Of a DNA stretch of 64,000 bases, positions 34,481 to 46,560 are shown piece after piece (position 1 is the first letter of the stretch; each line of letters starts with the position of its first letter). Made by a program: the position numbers and the translations under genes. The stretch comes from Clusia tigrina. Lineage: Eukaryota > Arthropoda > Insecta > Diptera > Clusiidae. The notes under the pieces were generated by a model. The model was not told the origin of the DNA. It did not search any database and saw only the letters and a program-made list of their open reading frames with translations. Location of the stretch: NCBI GenBank assembly GCA_920105625.2, contig OV050030.1, positions 33,474,516-33,538,515 of the forward strand, written 5' to 3'.

Positions 34481-34850
34481 AACACAATTTTCTAATTGAA
34501 GTCAGTGAAGGTCTCTGGAAAAGGAAGCCGATACCATTGAGTCAACCAGTTCTATATATTAAGAAAATTGTCCCTAACTGAATGTCTAGAATATGTTTAT
34601 TGATGTGAAATGGCATGTTAAAATACTTTCTGAAAGTTGTCAATTGTGTCGTTGTCCATTGCATTCTTTCTTGAAAGGAGTTAATTGCTTTTTTTCTTCC
34701 CACTCACATATGTTGAGGTCACGAAAATTATGTTAATAGTACCCATCGCTGGATTGCATTAAATAATGATTAATAAAACGTTGCTTTGCATTAGTTGACA
34801 AAGTTGACTTCAATAAAACAGTTTCTCAACGTTCTAGAATGTAGTAGAAT
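34481..34850. other. Intronic or intergenic, nothing recognised
   Basis: Unique AT-rich DNA. The end of the stretch repeats part of the foldback arm (gttctagaatgtagtagaat at 34831 and again at 34918). Confidence 0.4.
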
Positions 34851-35224
34851 TGAGTTCGTATATGAAACAATAATTTTGCTGTTTCCTTCACGGTAATGGA
34901 TCTGGTTACTACTCAACATTCTAGAATGTAGTAGAATTGAGTTCAAATAGCATGACTGATTGAGTTGTATTCGTATCGTCGGAGTAGTGCAGTTGTGAAT
35001 TGGGTGCTGCAGAAAACAATAACATTTATATTATAATTACTAATAATATAACTGTTTTTAGTTTTCTGCAGCACCCAATTCACAACTGAACTATTCCGAC
35101 GATATGAAGACAACTCAATCAACCAACCACGCGATTTGAACTCAATTCTATTACATCATAGAACATTGAGTAACCAGATCCATTACCGTGAAGGAAACAG
35201 CCAAATTATTGTTTCATATACGAG
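34851..35224. repeat. Long foldback (inverted repeat) of about 370 bp
   Basis: The left arm, about 34857-35017, and right arm, about 35061-35223, are reverse complements with scattered mismatches and small gaps. Matching words include gttttctgcagcacccaatt / its complement, atggatctggttact / its complement, and tatatgaaacaataat / its complement. The loop is 43 nt. No coding frame and no clear target duplication. It could be a non-autonomous foldback element or a hairpin-RNA source. Confidence 0.9.
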
Positions 35225-35719
35225 TATAATACAAACATATAACATCATCCATGATTATACATGATTATTCTTGTAGCAATGCTGGAGGAGTGAAAGGGAG
35301 AGCATCATTAATGCTTTTAGCCAGCAGCAGTAGGAGGATTCTTTGAATTCTCTTAATGCATTTTGAATCTAGTTTTTATTTACGCATGTTAGTCATGAAT
35401 ATTGACATGCCATTTTGTGTCACAGTGCTATTTTAGTTTCCATATTCATGTGACTTTATTTTGTATTAACCAAAGTGGCCAAAAGACGAAGCCAAACTCC
35501 CTTGATGTGGCCAATTGTGAAGTAACTTCAATTAAAATTCTGGGCCCTTTTCTCATCAGCAACAACTTCTCAAGTGGTCAATCTTCCATTGGAATAACAA
35601 ATGCATATGAAAAGAATCAACATGGTCCCAATTTTTACACATTATCACGAAATAGTGCTTCATAATATTCATGACTAAACGTGAATATACTTTAAATGCT
35701 ATAAACAATTGGTGATAAG
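35225..35719. other. Unique DNA, no gene recognised
   Basis: An 87-codon plus frame at 35402-35665 shows no domain and unremarkable composition. Confidence 0.35.
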
Positions 35720-36200
35720 TCAGTTGGGAGTTGGCATTAGTGCCATTAAGTCATTATTGGAATGTGGTTAGTCAAAAGCCATTAATGAAAAGTCTGGCGA
35801 AAAGTCATTAGAGATAAGGCATTAGTGAAAAGTCGGAAGGCAATCAACGAAAGGCAAAAGTCGAGTGAAACGTCACTAGTGAAAAGTCTAATGAAAAGTC
35901 TTTTAAAGAAGGAACTAGTGAAAGTTATTAGTGAAAAGTCCTTACTGTAATGTCATTACTGATAAGTCATTAATGATAAGTCGTTAGTGATAAGTGTGAA
36001 AAGTCGTAAGTAAAAAGTCCTTATTGAAAAGTCTTAAGTGAAAAGTCCCTACTGAGAAGTCATTAGAGAAAAGTAAGTAGTGATAAGTGTGAAAAGTCGT
36101 TACTGAGAAGTCTTTGATGAGAAGTCATTAAGTAGGTTATAAGTGTGAAAAGTCGTTAGTGTTAAGTCATTACTGAAATTTAATTGGTGATAAGTCATGA
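35720..36200. repeat. Short minisatellite (gtgaaaagtc / gtgataagtcatta)
   Basis: Irregular tandem repeat of 10-15 bp units of the form (t)tagtgaaaagtc and gtgataagtcatta. It fades at both ends. Confidence 0.85.
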
Positions 36201-36559
36201 TTAACCATGAACGACGAGACAAACATTATTCTATCTCCTTTGAACTAATGAACTGAATTCTCAATTGTGTGGAATGATGCCGAAGGCAGGTAAAGTAAGT
36301 AAAAGGTATGCGTCATGACGAAGTAGTCAGCTGAGACTTCGAAGCAAATGCTATAATTATGATCATGAAGATTTATAATTAAATTGAAGCTTGTTAGAAT
36401 TTGAAGAAAATAAACTGAAGAAAGCCTAATCTTCAATTTATATTCTGTATCTTCACCTAAAAGTATGACAGAAACCTCTATCAACTCTTGATAGTCAGCA
36501 TTGATCAATTATTTAGTTAGTTGAGTGCGGTAAAATTCAAGCAGATCTTCAATTTCAGA

Positions 36560-37270
36560 AATTGTAAGCCAGGATTCCAGATTTTCATTATAGCTCTGTA
36601 TTTTAGGATTATGCACGATCAATGCTTTTCAACGGTAAGTTTTTTACAGATTGGGATATTGGGGCTTGTAGTCACTGGACTTACTTTCAATTGATATACG
36701 CTTTTTAAAACCAGTTGGAAACCTTATGGCGACAAGAGAAAACATGCTTCAGGCACCACTAGCACGACCTGTATTCGACGACATAACAACAAAGTATCTG
36801 CACTTTATCTGCGAGATTCAAGTCTGTAATCGCCTTCCAAAATTGTCTGCGCCTTTTCTTTGCCGGTAGCACGGTCCAATATTGGCACAGCTATAAGTTC
36901 GCCTTTGTTACTATACGATATAACTATAGGAAGGCATTATTGTTCTTTCGATTTCCGAGCATAGAAAGCAGGGAACAGTTTAGCATTCCAGTGAACAGTC
37001 ACCAAGTCTGCAAGATGTTTTGCTTTGGAAATCAACTTGATGCTTTCTCCGTTTTTCCCTATGAATTATTTGCAGGGAATATATACTTATAGTGATTTTG
37101 TCTATTTTGTAGCCAAGTGCTTCAATAGTAACTAAGATAACAAACACAGAGTTTCCCACACTTAACTGACACCTATCTAATGTGGCTACTAATTTTGGGT
37201 AGTGAAATGTCTTCTCAACAGTCATTTTCTAGTCTCAGGTTGTATGTTCCTCCTGACGGTAGGCATATTT
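36560..37270 (-). pseudogene. Decayed transposon-like gene fragment
   Basis: The best-kept piece is 37225-36980 on the minus strand (MTVEKTFHYPKL, then VATLDRCQLSVGNSVFVILV, then TIEALGYKIDKITIS). Beyond it, across frameshifts and stops, come a VTVHWNAKLFPAF piece, IAVPILDRATGKEKAQT, and a FSCRHKV…SPNIPICKKL piece. The order HW.GKL, VP, CRHH, PNIPIFK is what I recall from a repeated, transposase-like protein family found in many arthropod genomes. No intact domain remains. Confidence 0.5.
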
Positions 37271-37800
37271 TGTTCAGAATCCATGTTAATACTGGGGTAA
37301 CTAGATGAACCTCCTTGTAAAGCATCGTATGAAGCAGAGGAAGTTGATATTGAAACATATTGTTCCGAAATTGCCCCCCTGTCAATTTACTCTAACTCTC
37401 AATACTCGGATTCGTACCACTGGATTGTGTAGTAATCAAACCGTCGCTGGTTAAATTAAAATAATAAACTACATTTCATTATTGCAATTTACACAGTTAA
37501 TATTAGGCTTAAAGTTTACTTTATTACAAATTGCATTTTATTTAATAATTCATTTAATCACTTTATTACTTCTTATTCACAATTACTAATATATCTGCTT
37601 CGACTAAAATGTACGATGTACGCACTATTACGATTGCTTTTCAGCTGCGTCGACTTTGAATTCTGTGGTGGCTTATATACCTTTCTTCTGGTTGAAGTAG
37701 AACATTATAAAACATTCTCGAATATCACCTACACTTCGAAATAGGTTCTTGAGCAAGCTTTTGCTCCGAATAGATTGTGACTTGACTTATATTCACTAAT
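37271..37800. other. AT-rich spacer, nothing recognised
   Basis: The first 100 bp may extend the decayed transposon-like fragment upstream. The remainder has no structure. Confidence 0.4.
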
Positions 37801-38420
37801 CTCGTAGTAACTGAACTTAATCTCAACTTTATATGGGATCCTAAAAGTATGCAATCATTTATGTTTCAATTTAATTCGTTGATTTTCTTCTTCAATAGTT
37901 TTAAGTTCAGTCCTTCAGTCCGCTTTTGATCCACTCCTCTCGGGTTGATGGGGTGCTCTTTGGCGCTGTAGAAATATTCCATCTTCCTTGTGTCTTGAAT
38001 TATATACACCACTCTCGTAGTAACTGAACTTAATCTCAACTTTAAATGAGATCCTAAAAGTATGCAATCATTTATGTTTCAATTTAATTCGTTGATTTTC
38101 TTCTTCAATAGTTTTAAGTTCAGTCCTTCAGTCCGCTTTTGATCCACTCCTCTCGGGTTGATGGGGTGCTCTTTGGCGCTGTAGAAATATTCCATCTTCC
38201 TTGTGTCTTGAATTATATTCACCAATCTTGTAGTAACTGAACTTAATCTCAACTTTAAATGGGATCCTAAAAGTATGCAATCTTTTATGTTTCAATTTAA
38301 TTTGTTGATTTTCTTCTTCAATAGTTTTAAGTCATGTCCTTCAGTTCGCATTTTATTCACTCCTCTCAGCTTTATAGGTTCTTTCTGGCGCTGTAGGTAT
38401 ATTCCATCTTCCTCTGTATA
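37801..38420. repeat. Triplicated 213-bp unit
   Basis: Three head-to-tail copies starting at about 37801, 38014 and 38227 (spacing exactly 213 bp each). Each contains gtagtaactgaacttaatct, gggatcctaaaagtatgcaa, tcttcttcaatagttttaag and gcgctgtag.aatattcca. Copies 1 and 2 are nearly identical and copy 3 is diverged, so the last duplication is recent. Confidence 0.95.
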
Positions 38421-40130
38421 CATGATTCGAAGTGTCCAATATCAAATAAGTTGTCCAAATAGGCTACGAGTTCCTGTTGGGTCTGCTTGTGTACTTCTAG
38501 TGCTTTTTTGTAGGAATTCGCGCCTTTTCCCAAAGAATACTGGTGATATTTGCTCTTTCATTATTAGTTGAACCCGATAGTGGCTTGTTATAGGAAGAAA
38601 AAGAGAGTATAAGTAGCTCGAATGAAAGTTATAAGGATACCAATATATCCTGAACACAGAAGAAAGGTTTAAAAGCAGAATTTTTTAATTTTATCTGAGA
38701 AAGTTTCTGCTGAGAACACTTTGTTCAGGAAAAAGTATCTAAGTAGCAATTGTGAGTGAATTAAAGGACATAGGATGAAAAGGCTTGCCAGGAAACAGCC
38801 AGGACAGTACTTCTTAGATACATAAGGATAATTATTGTAATCACTCTTCTCGACTAGTAGCCACAGTATATATTAATGTCATATGGAGTAAATGAACACG
38901 TCCGGGATATAATTGGAATGAATCTTCTGTAATGACTCTTCCATAGTATACGATAATGTCATACGGACTAAATGAGCACTTCGAGGATATAATTGGAACG
39001 ACGTAATTCTCTGAGTCTGCCGCTGTATTTGCTCCACATATTTTCCCTGTTTGCCACACCATTTCCACACATTGACTTTTCTTGTGGAATCGGGAGCACT
39101 CGCTCCCATTTAAATATCACTTGCGTTCAGTTCACGGTGCTTCTATACCAGGCGAAGAGAAGAATTCCAGATTATGATTATGTTGTTGGTGCTGTTTCAT
39201 TTAATGATCCGCTCTGTGCTCTGTGCACGCCCCTACTATGTGCCATCCTCACATCTGTGCATTCGAAAATGTGCGTCTGCCAGTCTGTCTGCTGCCGTGC
39301 CCAGCTCCTGCCGGTCTGTCGGCGTTCATTCTTGGGTTTCATTGCCAGTTTTATGGACTGCTTTTATAGACTTTGAGGCGTCGTTAAATGCCGCTGTGTA
39401 CTCACCCAATACAGGAACAGTTTTAGAGCGTTTTATTTTGTGGAATTCTTGTTGCTTTCTTTCTTTGATGGAAATTGAATCATTTGTGGGGAAATTGGTG
39501 CGAAGTTAATAAAATTGAATAAAGTGCAGTTTATGATTAAATATTTTTGTATTCTTTGCTCGCTTTTATTGGGTCATTTTTTGTTGTGAAACACCACTGA
39601 AACAACCAACCACACAAAACCATACGAAAGGTTGCATTCACACACAAATACACACATACACACTTACACACACATACACACTTACACACTTATACACACC
39701 CATCCACAAGCACCCTCTTGCTTGGGCATGTCCGTTGCGTCAGAAATTTATAATTTTAAATCATGCTAAATGCCAAAAAATGGGTTAATGGCCTCATTTA
39801 AATGTGTCTCTATTATCTGCGCCAACATGCACGCCATATACCTGCCCAACGCCTCCCCCTCAACCACCCTCACGCGCTTGACGCTCATCCTCCTCGTTGC
39901 GGAAAGAGCCCCAAACAGAGTATTAAGGAGCGTTTGTGTAGGAAACACAGAAATAGCAGCCATGAACAAGTCAACGTGTTTAAAATGCTTCAAAGGAAGA
40001 TATGTCCAAAAAAATATGCCACAAAAAGGGGCGTGGAGGGGGAGGAACTCATTAAAACACTCCACATATGAGCTAAACTAAAAATATGAGTGTAAAATGA
40101 ATGAATGAAAGCTCTGTGCAAATTGGCTAC
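38421..40130. other. Unique DNA with a (CA)n tract, no gene recognised
   Basis: Contains a tandem pair at 38865-39000 (cttctgtaatgactcttcc/atcactcttctcgactag blocks around atgtcatatgga and atgtcatacgga) and a cacacatacaca tract at 39636-39710. 39060-40080 is unique and less AT-rich, with open frames on both strands that show no domain; conserved non-coding DNA is as likely as coding. Confidence 0.35.
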
Positions 40131-41900
40131 TGTCGGTCTTAACGACTTTAGGATAACTCTACACCCAAGTGTTACCAATAACTTGAATAAGTGCAGCCAT
40201 GCCTCCTTTTTAGCCAATCTACTCAAGGGCAATTTGGCACTGAGATAATTGAGAGCCATTTTTAGGTCATGTAATAACTCTCCACTAGTTGACAACAATG
40301 TGGAGACCTGACAATTTGGTCAAGAGCCGGCCAATTGTGAGGTGGTAACAAAATCCGATTAACTCTCCACTACTACTTCAAAATTAATAACTCTCCACTT
40401 GCTTCTGGGTCAACTAATAACTCTCCACGTGCTTCTGGGTCAACTAATAAGTCTCCAAGAGGGGACATATAGTGTGAAAACTTGACAATTATGTTAGAAG
40501 CCTGACAACTGTGAGGTAGTAAAAATAACTTTTCACTACTACTTCACAGTAAACAATTTAATAACTCTCCATTTTCTTTCGGTGTCAAATAATTAGTCTC
40601 CAAGAGCTGACAAATAGTGACAAGATCGGACAATTTTCTCAATAACCTGACAACTGTGAAATAGTGAAAAATCCTAGTATCTCCACTTGTTTCTGGGTCA
40701 ACTAATAACTCTCCACTCTCTAACAGTGTGAAAACCTGACAATTATGTTAGAAGCCTGATAACTGTGAGATAGTATAAAACCCTAATAACTATCCACTAC
40801 TCAACAGTAAAAAAATCAATATCTCTCCACTTGTTCCTGGGTCAACTAATAACTCTCCACGTGCTTCTGGGTCAACTAAGTACTCTCCACTAGCTGACAT
40901 CAGTGTGAAAAAGTGACGACTATGTTAGAAGCCTGACAACTGTGAGGTAGTAAAAATTACTCTCCACTACTACTTCACAGTAAAAAAATCAATTACTCTC
41001 CACTTGGTTCTGGGTCAACTAATAACTCTCCACTAGCTGACAGCAGTGTGAAAACCTAACAATTATGTTAGAAGCCTGACAACTGTGCGGTAGTAAAATA
41101 ACTCTCCACTACTACTTCACAGTAAAAAAATCAATAACTTTCCACTTGTTCCTGGGTGAACTAATAAGTTTCCAAGAGTGTGAAAACTTGACAATTATAT
41201 TAGAAGCCTGAGAACCGCGAGGTAGTAAAAAACTCCCTAATAACTCTCCACTAGTTCCTGGATCATTTAACAACAGTGTGGAGACCTGAAAATGTTGTCA
41301 AGAGCCTGACAACGGTGGGATAGAAACTATAAAAAATCTCCACTTCTACCTCATACTAAAAGAAATAAATAACTCTCCACTACCTTCTGGGTCACTGTGT
41401 TAACTTTCCAACAGTGGGTAGTGGTAAAAATCTCCAATAACTCTCCACTAGCTTTTGAGACATTTAACAACAGTGTGGAGACCTGCCAATTATGTAAGAA
41501 GACAATTGTGTGGTATGTGGTAAAAATATTTTTTACCTCCACTAGGATCCATGTCGTCGAATAAGTCTCCACTTGCTTCCGGGTCAATTAATGACTCTCC
41601 ACAAGCTGACAACAGTGGGAAAACCTGACAATTATGTCAAGAGTCTGGCAATTATATCAAGAGCCTGACAATTTTGACCCTAATAACTCTCTACTAGCTT
41701 CTGAGGCATTTAACAACACTGTGGAGATTTGCAAATTATGCGAAAAGACAACTATGAAGCAAGTAACACGAAAAATCTACCTCTCCACTAGCTTCCAGGT
41801 TGCCCAAGAACCCCTCCACTAGTTTCTGGCTCACCAATATCTCTCCAATATTTGCAAACACTGTGGAGACTTATCAGTTATTTATAAATGCTGACAACTG
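40131..41900. repeat. Diverged long-unit tandem repeat (ataactctccact)
   Basis: The words aataactctccact, gcttctgggtcaacta, agtgtgaaaacctgacaattatg and agcctgacaactgtgaggtagta recur in order about eleven times with unit length of roughly 120-170 bp. The order is sometimes reshuffled. No transposon ends were seen. Confidence 0.85.
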
Positions 41901-42530
41901 AAACAAGAGGAAAGCTGACGAGCCGAGTATTCATTTTTGGCTTATGAGTAATCCGCAGTCGCTCCTTCCTGTCCTTTTGTAACTATAGAAAAACTCTCCA
42001 AAATTACCTCATATGCAGCTGATAATTGTTAGGTTTGCCAGAATATGGGCGTAAGACGCCTTTTGGCCACTAGTAATGGGCAAGGCGTTAGAAAATGACC
42101 TCCTTAAACGAATACGCTTAGCTCCCATATATATCCCACAGTCGATACCTTATTTAAAATGACCACAACTCTACTACGATTTATGATACAAAGCCGACAA
42201 ATTTGTTACTGACCCCAAAAAGTGGGCGGTTTATATAGAAGTCCACGCCCAATATTTATACTAATTCGTAACTTATCTATACCAAAAATTTAACTGATAA
42301 ATTTGATGTGGTGATATTCACACTGTAAAGACATATACATTAATTGGGCGGTATCAGACACGCCCAGTTTTCATATCAACAACTCTCCAGTCATCATTTC
42401 AAATAACAAAAGATAGACTTCTATTGATGGTATATTGATAAAAGACTCCAAATCCCAATACCAATCTCGTAAAGTGAAGAACCTACCTTTCAGCCACACC
42501 TACATTTGGGCGTTACAAACATGAGCCTAA
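41901..42530. repeat. Interspersed repeat, same family as 11.5-12.4 kb
   Basis: Contains 'cgcccaatatttatact', 'taattgggcggtatcagacacgcccag' and similar modules shared in style with 11560-12400 and with 47700-47730. No coding content. Confidence 0.45.
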
Positions 42531-42900
42531 AGTCGCATATGCTTGAAAAGTGTGTGTAGCGAGGCTGGCAAAAATGGTGCTGACAGTGATTTTATGAATG
42601 CGAGGCATGAATTATTGCGAGACACAGGACACAGTTGGAGGACGCGTATTCGTACTACGTATGTGAGTGGGGTTTTGTGGGCAAACGAACAACAACAACA
42701 ACAACAAAGCGTTCACCAACAACAACATCAACAACACCAACAAAACGTTCAACAATGTCAACAACAATGGGAGAACTCATTATGAAAATGGCAAACTGCG
42801 CTCCAGTTAGAACAGAAACTGCTCTAATAACTTCCGGCATTTCGATTCATGAAGCATTCTTCTTCTCCTGACGAAATTGCCCCGAAGGCGAAAAAATGGC
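42531..42900. other. Unique block with CAA repeat
   Basis: A plus frame at 42543-42785 reads into a Gln-rich stretch from a (caa)n tract at 42689-42770. Composition changes abruptly at the repeat and no splice structure or domain supports a gene. It could be a regulatory segment. Confidence 0.3.
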
Positions 42901-43870
42901 ATCATTGAACAGAGAGAGAAAGTCATGGGGTGTATATGAAAGGGAAAAGAAAGTCAAGTAGTGTATATGAAAGGGAAAAGAAAGGTTCCCCTGGGTCGAA
43001 TAGCAGAATTTTAAAGGACTATATTTAAAAAAGGATATTAAGAAGACGTAAGTCGCACTTAAGTCGAGTAGCAGAATTTACAAGGAATGTCTGCAAAAAG
43101 GAAACTGAAGATCCTCAGCAAAATGAATAGTAGGATTGTCAAAGAGTGTCTGTGTAAGGGAAAAGGAAGATTCCCCGGGCCTCAGCAGAATTTTAGAGGA
43201 CTATATTTAGAAAAGATTATTAATATAAACAATATCAATCAAGGATGTCGAATAATAGAATTGTCAAGGAGTGTTTGTGAAAGGACAAAGGAAGTAGGGT
43301 AGCATTTCAGAATTTTCAAAGGACTTTCTTTTAAAACGGCTATTAATAGAATTTTCATGGAAGTTGAATAGAAGTATTCATAAGGTATGTCTGCGAATAG
43401 GACAAGGAAGATTCTCCGGAAGTTGAATAGTCGAACTTTCAAGGAGTGTCTGTGAAAGGAGAAAAGAAGATTCCCCTGGCCTCATAGTAGAATTTTAGAG
43501 GACTATATTTAGATTATTAATAAGATTATCAAGCAAGTCGAATAGCAGAATTCACAAAGAGTGTCTGTGAAGGGACAAAGGAAAGTTTCCCGGGTGGCAC
43601 TTCAGAATTCTCAAGGACTTTCTTTAAAAACGGTTATTAATATGACTCTCAAGGAAGCTAAATAGCAGAATTTACAAGGAATATCTCTAAAAAGGGAATC
43701 GAAGATTCTCCGGAAGTTGAATAGTAGCATTTTTAAAGATTACATGTAAAAAGAGGATATGAACAAGATCCTCAGGGAGTGGGATAGCAGAGATTTTAAA
43801 GACTTTTATATAAAAATAGGCCATTAACAAGATAATCAGTGCGTAGGAATTTATTATCAGTCTTGATTGA
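42901..43870. repeat. Diverged ~120-bp tandem repeat
   Basis: Modules gtcgaatagcagaatt, aaggagtgtctgtgaaagg, gaagattccccgg and ttttagaggactatattta recur about eight times with drift and rearrangement. Confidence 0.8.
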
Positions 43871-44140
43871 ATCAATCATCACTATGAATGAATAATAATT
43901 GATCCCATTTTGGAGAGAAAAAAGTTCTGACCAGAATAGCAACCATCAAATTGGTTGATATGTTTCGGAGGAATTCCATTCACTCCATTCCCCAGATTTG
44001 TTCCTCATGATTTCTACGTGTTTTCAAGGAAACACAAATTTAGTATTGATGGAGAAATATACGCATGGAATAAATGATGTTCCAGACGAAATATAATCGT
44101 CTATTTAGCAGAATGCTAGAATTCATATTTTCCGGAAGAC
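43871..44140. other. Spacer, nothing recognised
   Basis: Unstructured AT-rich DNA. Confidence 0.4.
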
Positions 44141-44482
44141 TTGAAGAGGGAATAGTTTTGAAGTTGGAATAGTTTTGAAGTTGGAATAGTGTTGAAGTTG
44201 GAAGAGTTTTGAAGTTGGAATAGTTTTGAAGTTGGAATAGTGTTGAAGTTGGAATAGTTTTGAAGTTGGAATAGTTTTGAAGTTGGAATAGTGTTGAAGT
44301 TGGAATAGTTTTGAAGTTGGAATAGTTTTGAAGTTGGAATAGTTTTGAAGTTGGAATAGTTTTGAAGTTGGTATAGTTTTGAAGTTGGAATAGTTTGAAG
44401 TTGGAATAGTTTTGAAGTTGGAATAGTGTTGAAGTTGGAAGAGTTTTGAAGTTGGAATAGTTTTGAAGTTGGAATAGTTTTG
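44141..44482. repeat. 17-bp minisatellite
   Basis: About 20 copies of ttttgaagttggaatag with the variants gttgaagttgg and ggaagag. One copy has lost a base (tagtttgaag at 44391). The minus strand is open across it (NFKTIPTSKLFQLQ periodic), an artefact because three units make 51 bp. Confidence 0.95.
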
Positions 44483-45372
<890 letters not shown>

Positions 45373-45944
45373 GTATATATATCCGATCGTAGCGCGACCC
45401 ACCTTCAAACTAACAAGGAAAATGGATACGAATTGCTTCATCAACGACCTCTTACAGACGTGTTCACCAACAAAATATCGCCCATTCATTCTCAACAACT
45501 GGAGACATTTTTTACAGATGCATTAAAAACCGATACAAACACTTCTTATGCGAGAATTAACTCAACATTTATAGTTGAAAAGCTTCCTATTTTCGAACAG
45601 CACGGCTCAAGGACTACTCTATGGAATATATCACCGCAAAACGCTACGTGGGGATCACATTATTCGCCCCGACTCACTCTCAACAACACAAACTGTCCAA
45701 AAGATCAACTACAGGAATGAAGCAATATTCCAAATCAGAAGCCTACACTCAGGAAATTGAAAATGTTTTGGGTTCCAGGACAAAGCGGAATCGAAGGAAA
45801 CAATCATGTAGACGAAGCAGCTAAATTTGCTTCAACAGCACCGACCGTCTTCCAACCCGCTTTCAACCGACGACATACGAAGATGAAAATGACAGAGTTC
45901 TACTCTGAATAGAACAAACACAACTGGACACAATCAAGCACCAC
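45373..45944 (+). mobile_element. I-like non-LTR fragment, RNase H part 1
   Basis: Frame-broken coding remnant. FFTDALKTDTNTSYARI marks the start of the RNase H domain (TDAS-type catalytic D). WVPGQSGIEGNNHVDEAAKF at 45770-45835 is the HxGxxGNxxAD block with the His and the A of AD altered (Q and V). At least two frameshifts lie between. It is interrupted at 45945 by a MITE. Confidence 0.7.
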
Positions 45945-46200
45945 CAAAGTTCCCTCTAAGCTGCGCGGGTGCACTAATTTTTCGAAAGTTGCGAAGCCGT
46001 GTTCGGGTTCCGCGCACAATGGGCTTCTTCACCACATCCTTTTCTATCATCTTTTTAAAGAATTGCATCTAAAAATGCCAAAAATCCAAACAGGCACCGG
46101 ACGAAACCCCCAATTGCACACTTTTACAGACGTTTTGAACATTTTTGTTCACACGTACTTTTGTACCGCGCAGTCAGCGACAAAATTAGAGGGAACATTG
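45945..46200. mobile_element. hAT-like MITE, 256 bp
   Basis: Ends are inverted repeats: caaagttccctctaagctgc on the left against caatgttccctctaatttt (minus strand) on the right, followed by a second inverted block around gcgcgg. Flanks give an imperfect 8-bp direct repeat, agcaccac and gtcaccac (six of eight match), as expected for hAT insertion. There is no transposase. Insert plus target duplication is 264 bp, a multiple of three. Confidence 0.7.
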
Positions 46201-46560
46201 GTCACCACTACAAAGAGACTAACCCAGAAGGCACTCCTCCAAGGTATCCAACTGGCATCCAAACTACACACCTGCAAAACATATTCGCCTTTGTGTGGGA
46301 CACACCTTTTGGGAAACCGACCACCCTACAGCTGCCTTCTTTGCCACAGCTACGCCCCCACAACCGCCCACAACACCAACAAGTGCACCTTCATCAACAG
46401 AATGCAAATCAACGCATACAACAGAATCTCATCTCCACAATTAATCAACAATTTTATTCAGAAAATATCAAAAGAACCACGGAAATATCTCAAAAATCAA
46501 AGTTCGATGGCAACAGATCAAATAATTAGGGCCGAAGACCGTGCCTGGCTGTGAGTCTGC
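46201..46560 (+). mobile_element. I-like non-LTR fragment, part 2 with cysteine tail
   Basis: Continuation after the MITE: KRLTQKALLQGIQLASKL, then a degraded THLLGNRPPYSCLLCHS block (LxHG.LxGxxP.CxxC type) and NAYNRISSPQLINNF, ending with a stop near 46552. An aataaataaataaac tail at 46572-46587 fits a 3' end. Confidence 0.65.

Noticed and set aside
39766..40298. Overlapping frames of about 100 codons on both strands
   Set aside because: Neither has a domain, they compete on opposite strands, and the region looks like conserved non-coding DNA.
42543..42785. Gln-rich frame
   Set aside because: Produced by a CAA tract read in one frame; the upstream part has no support as an exon.
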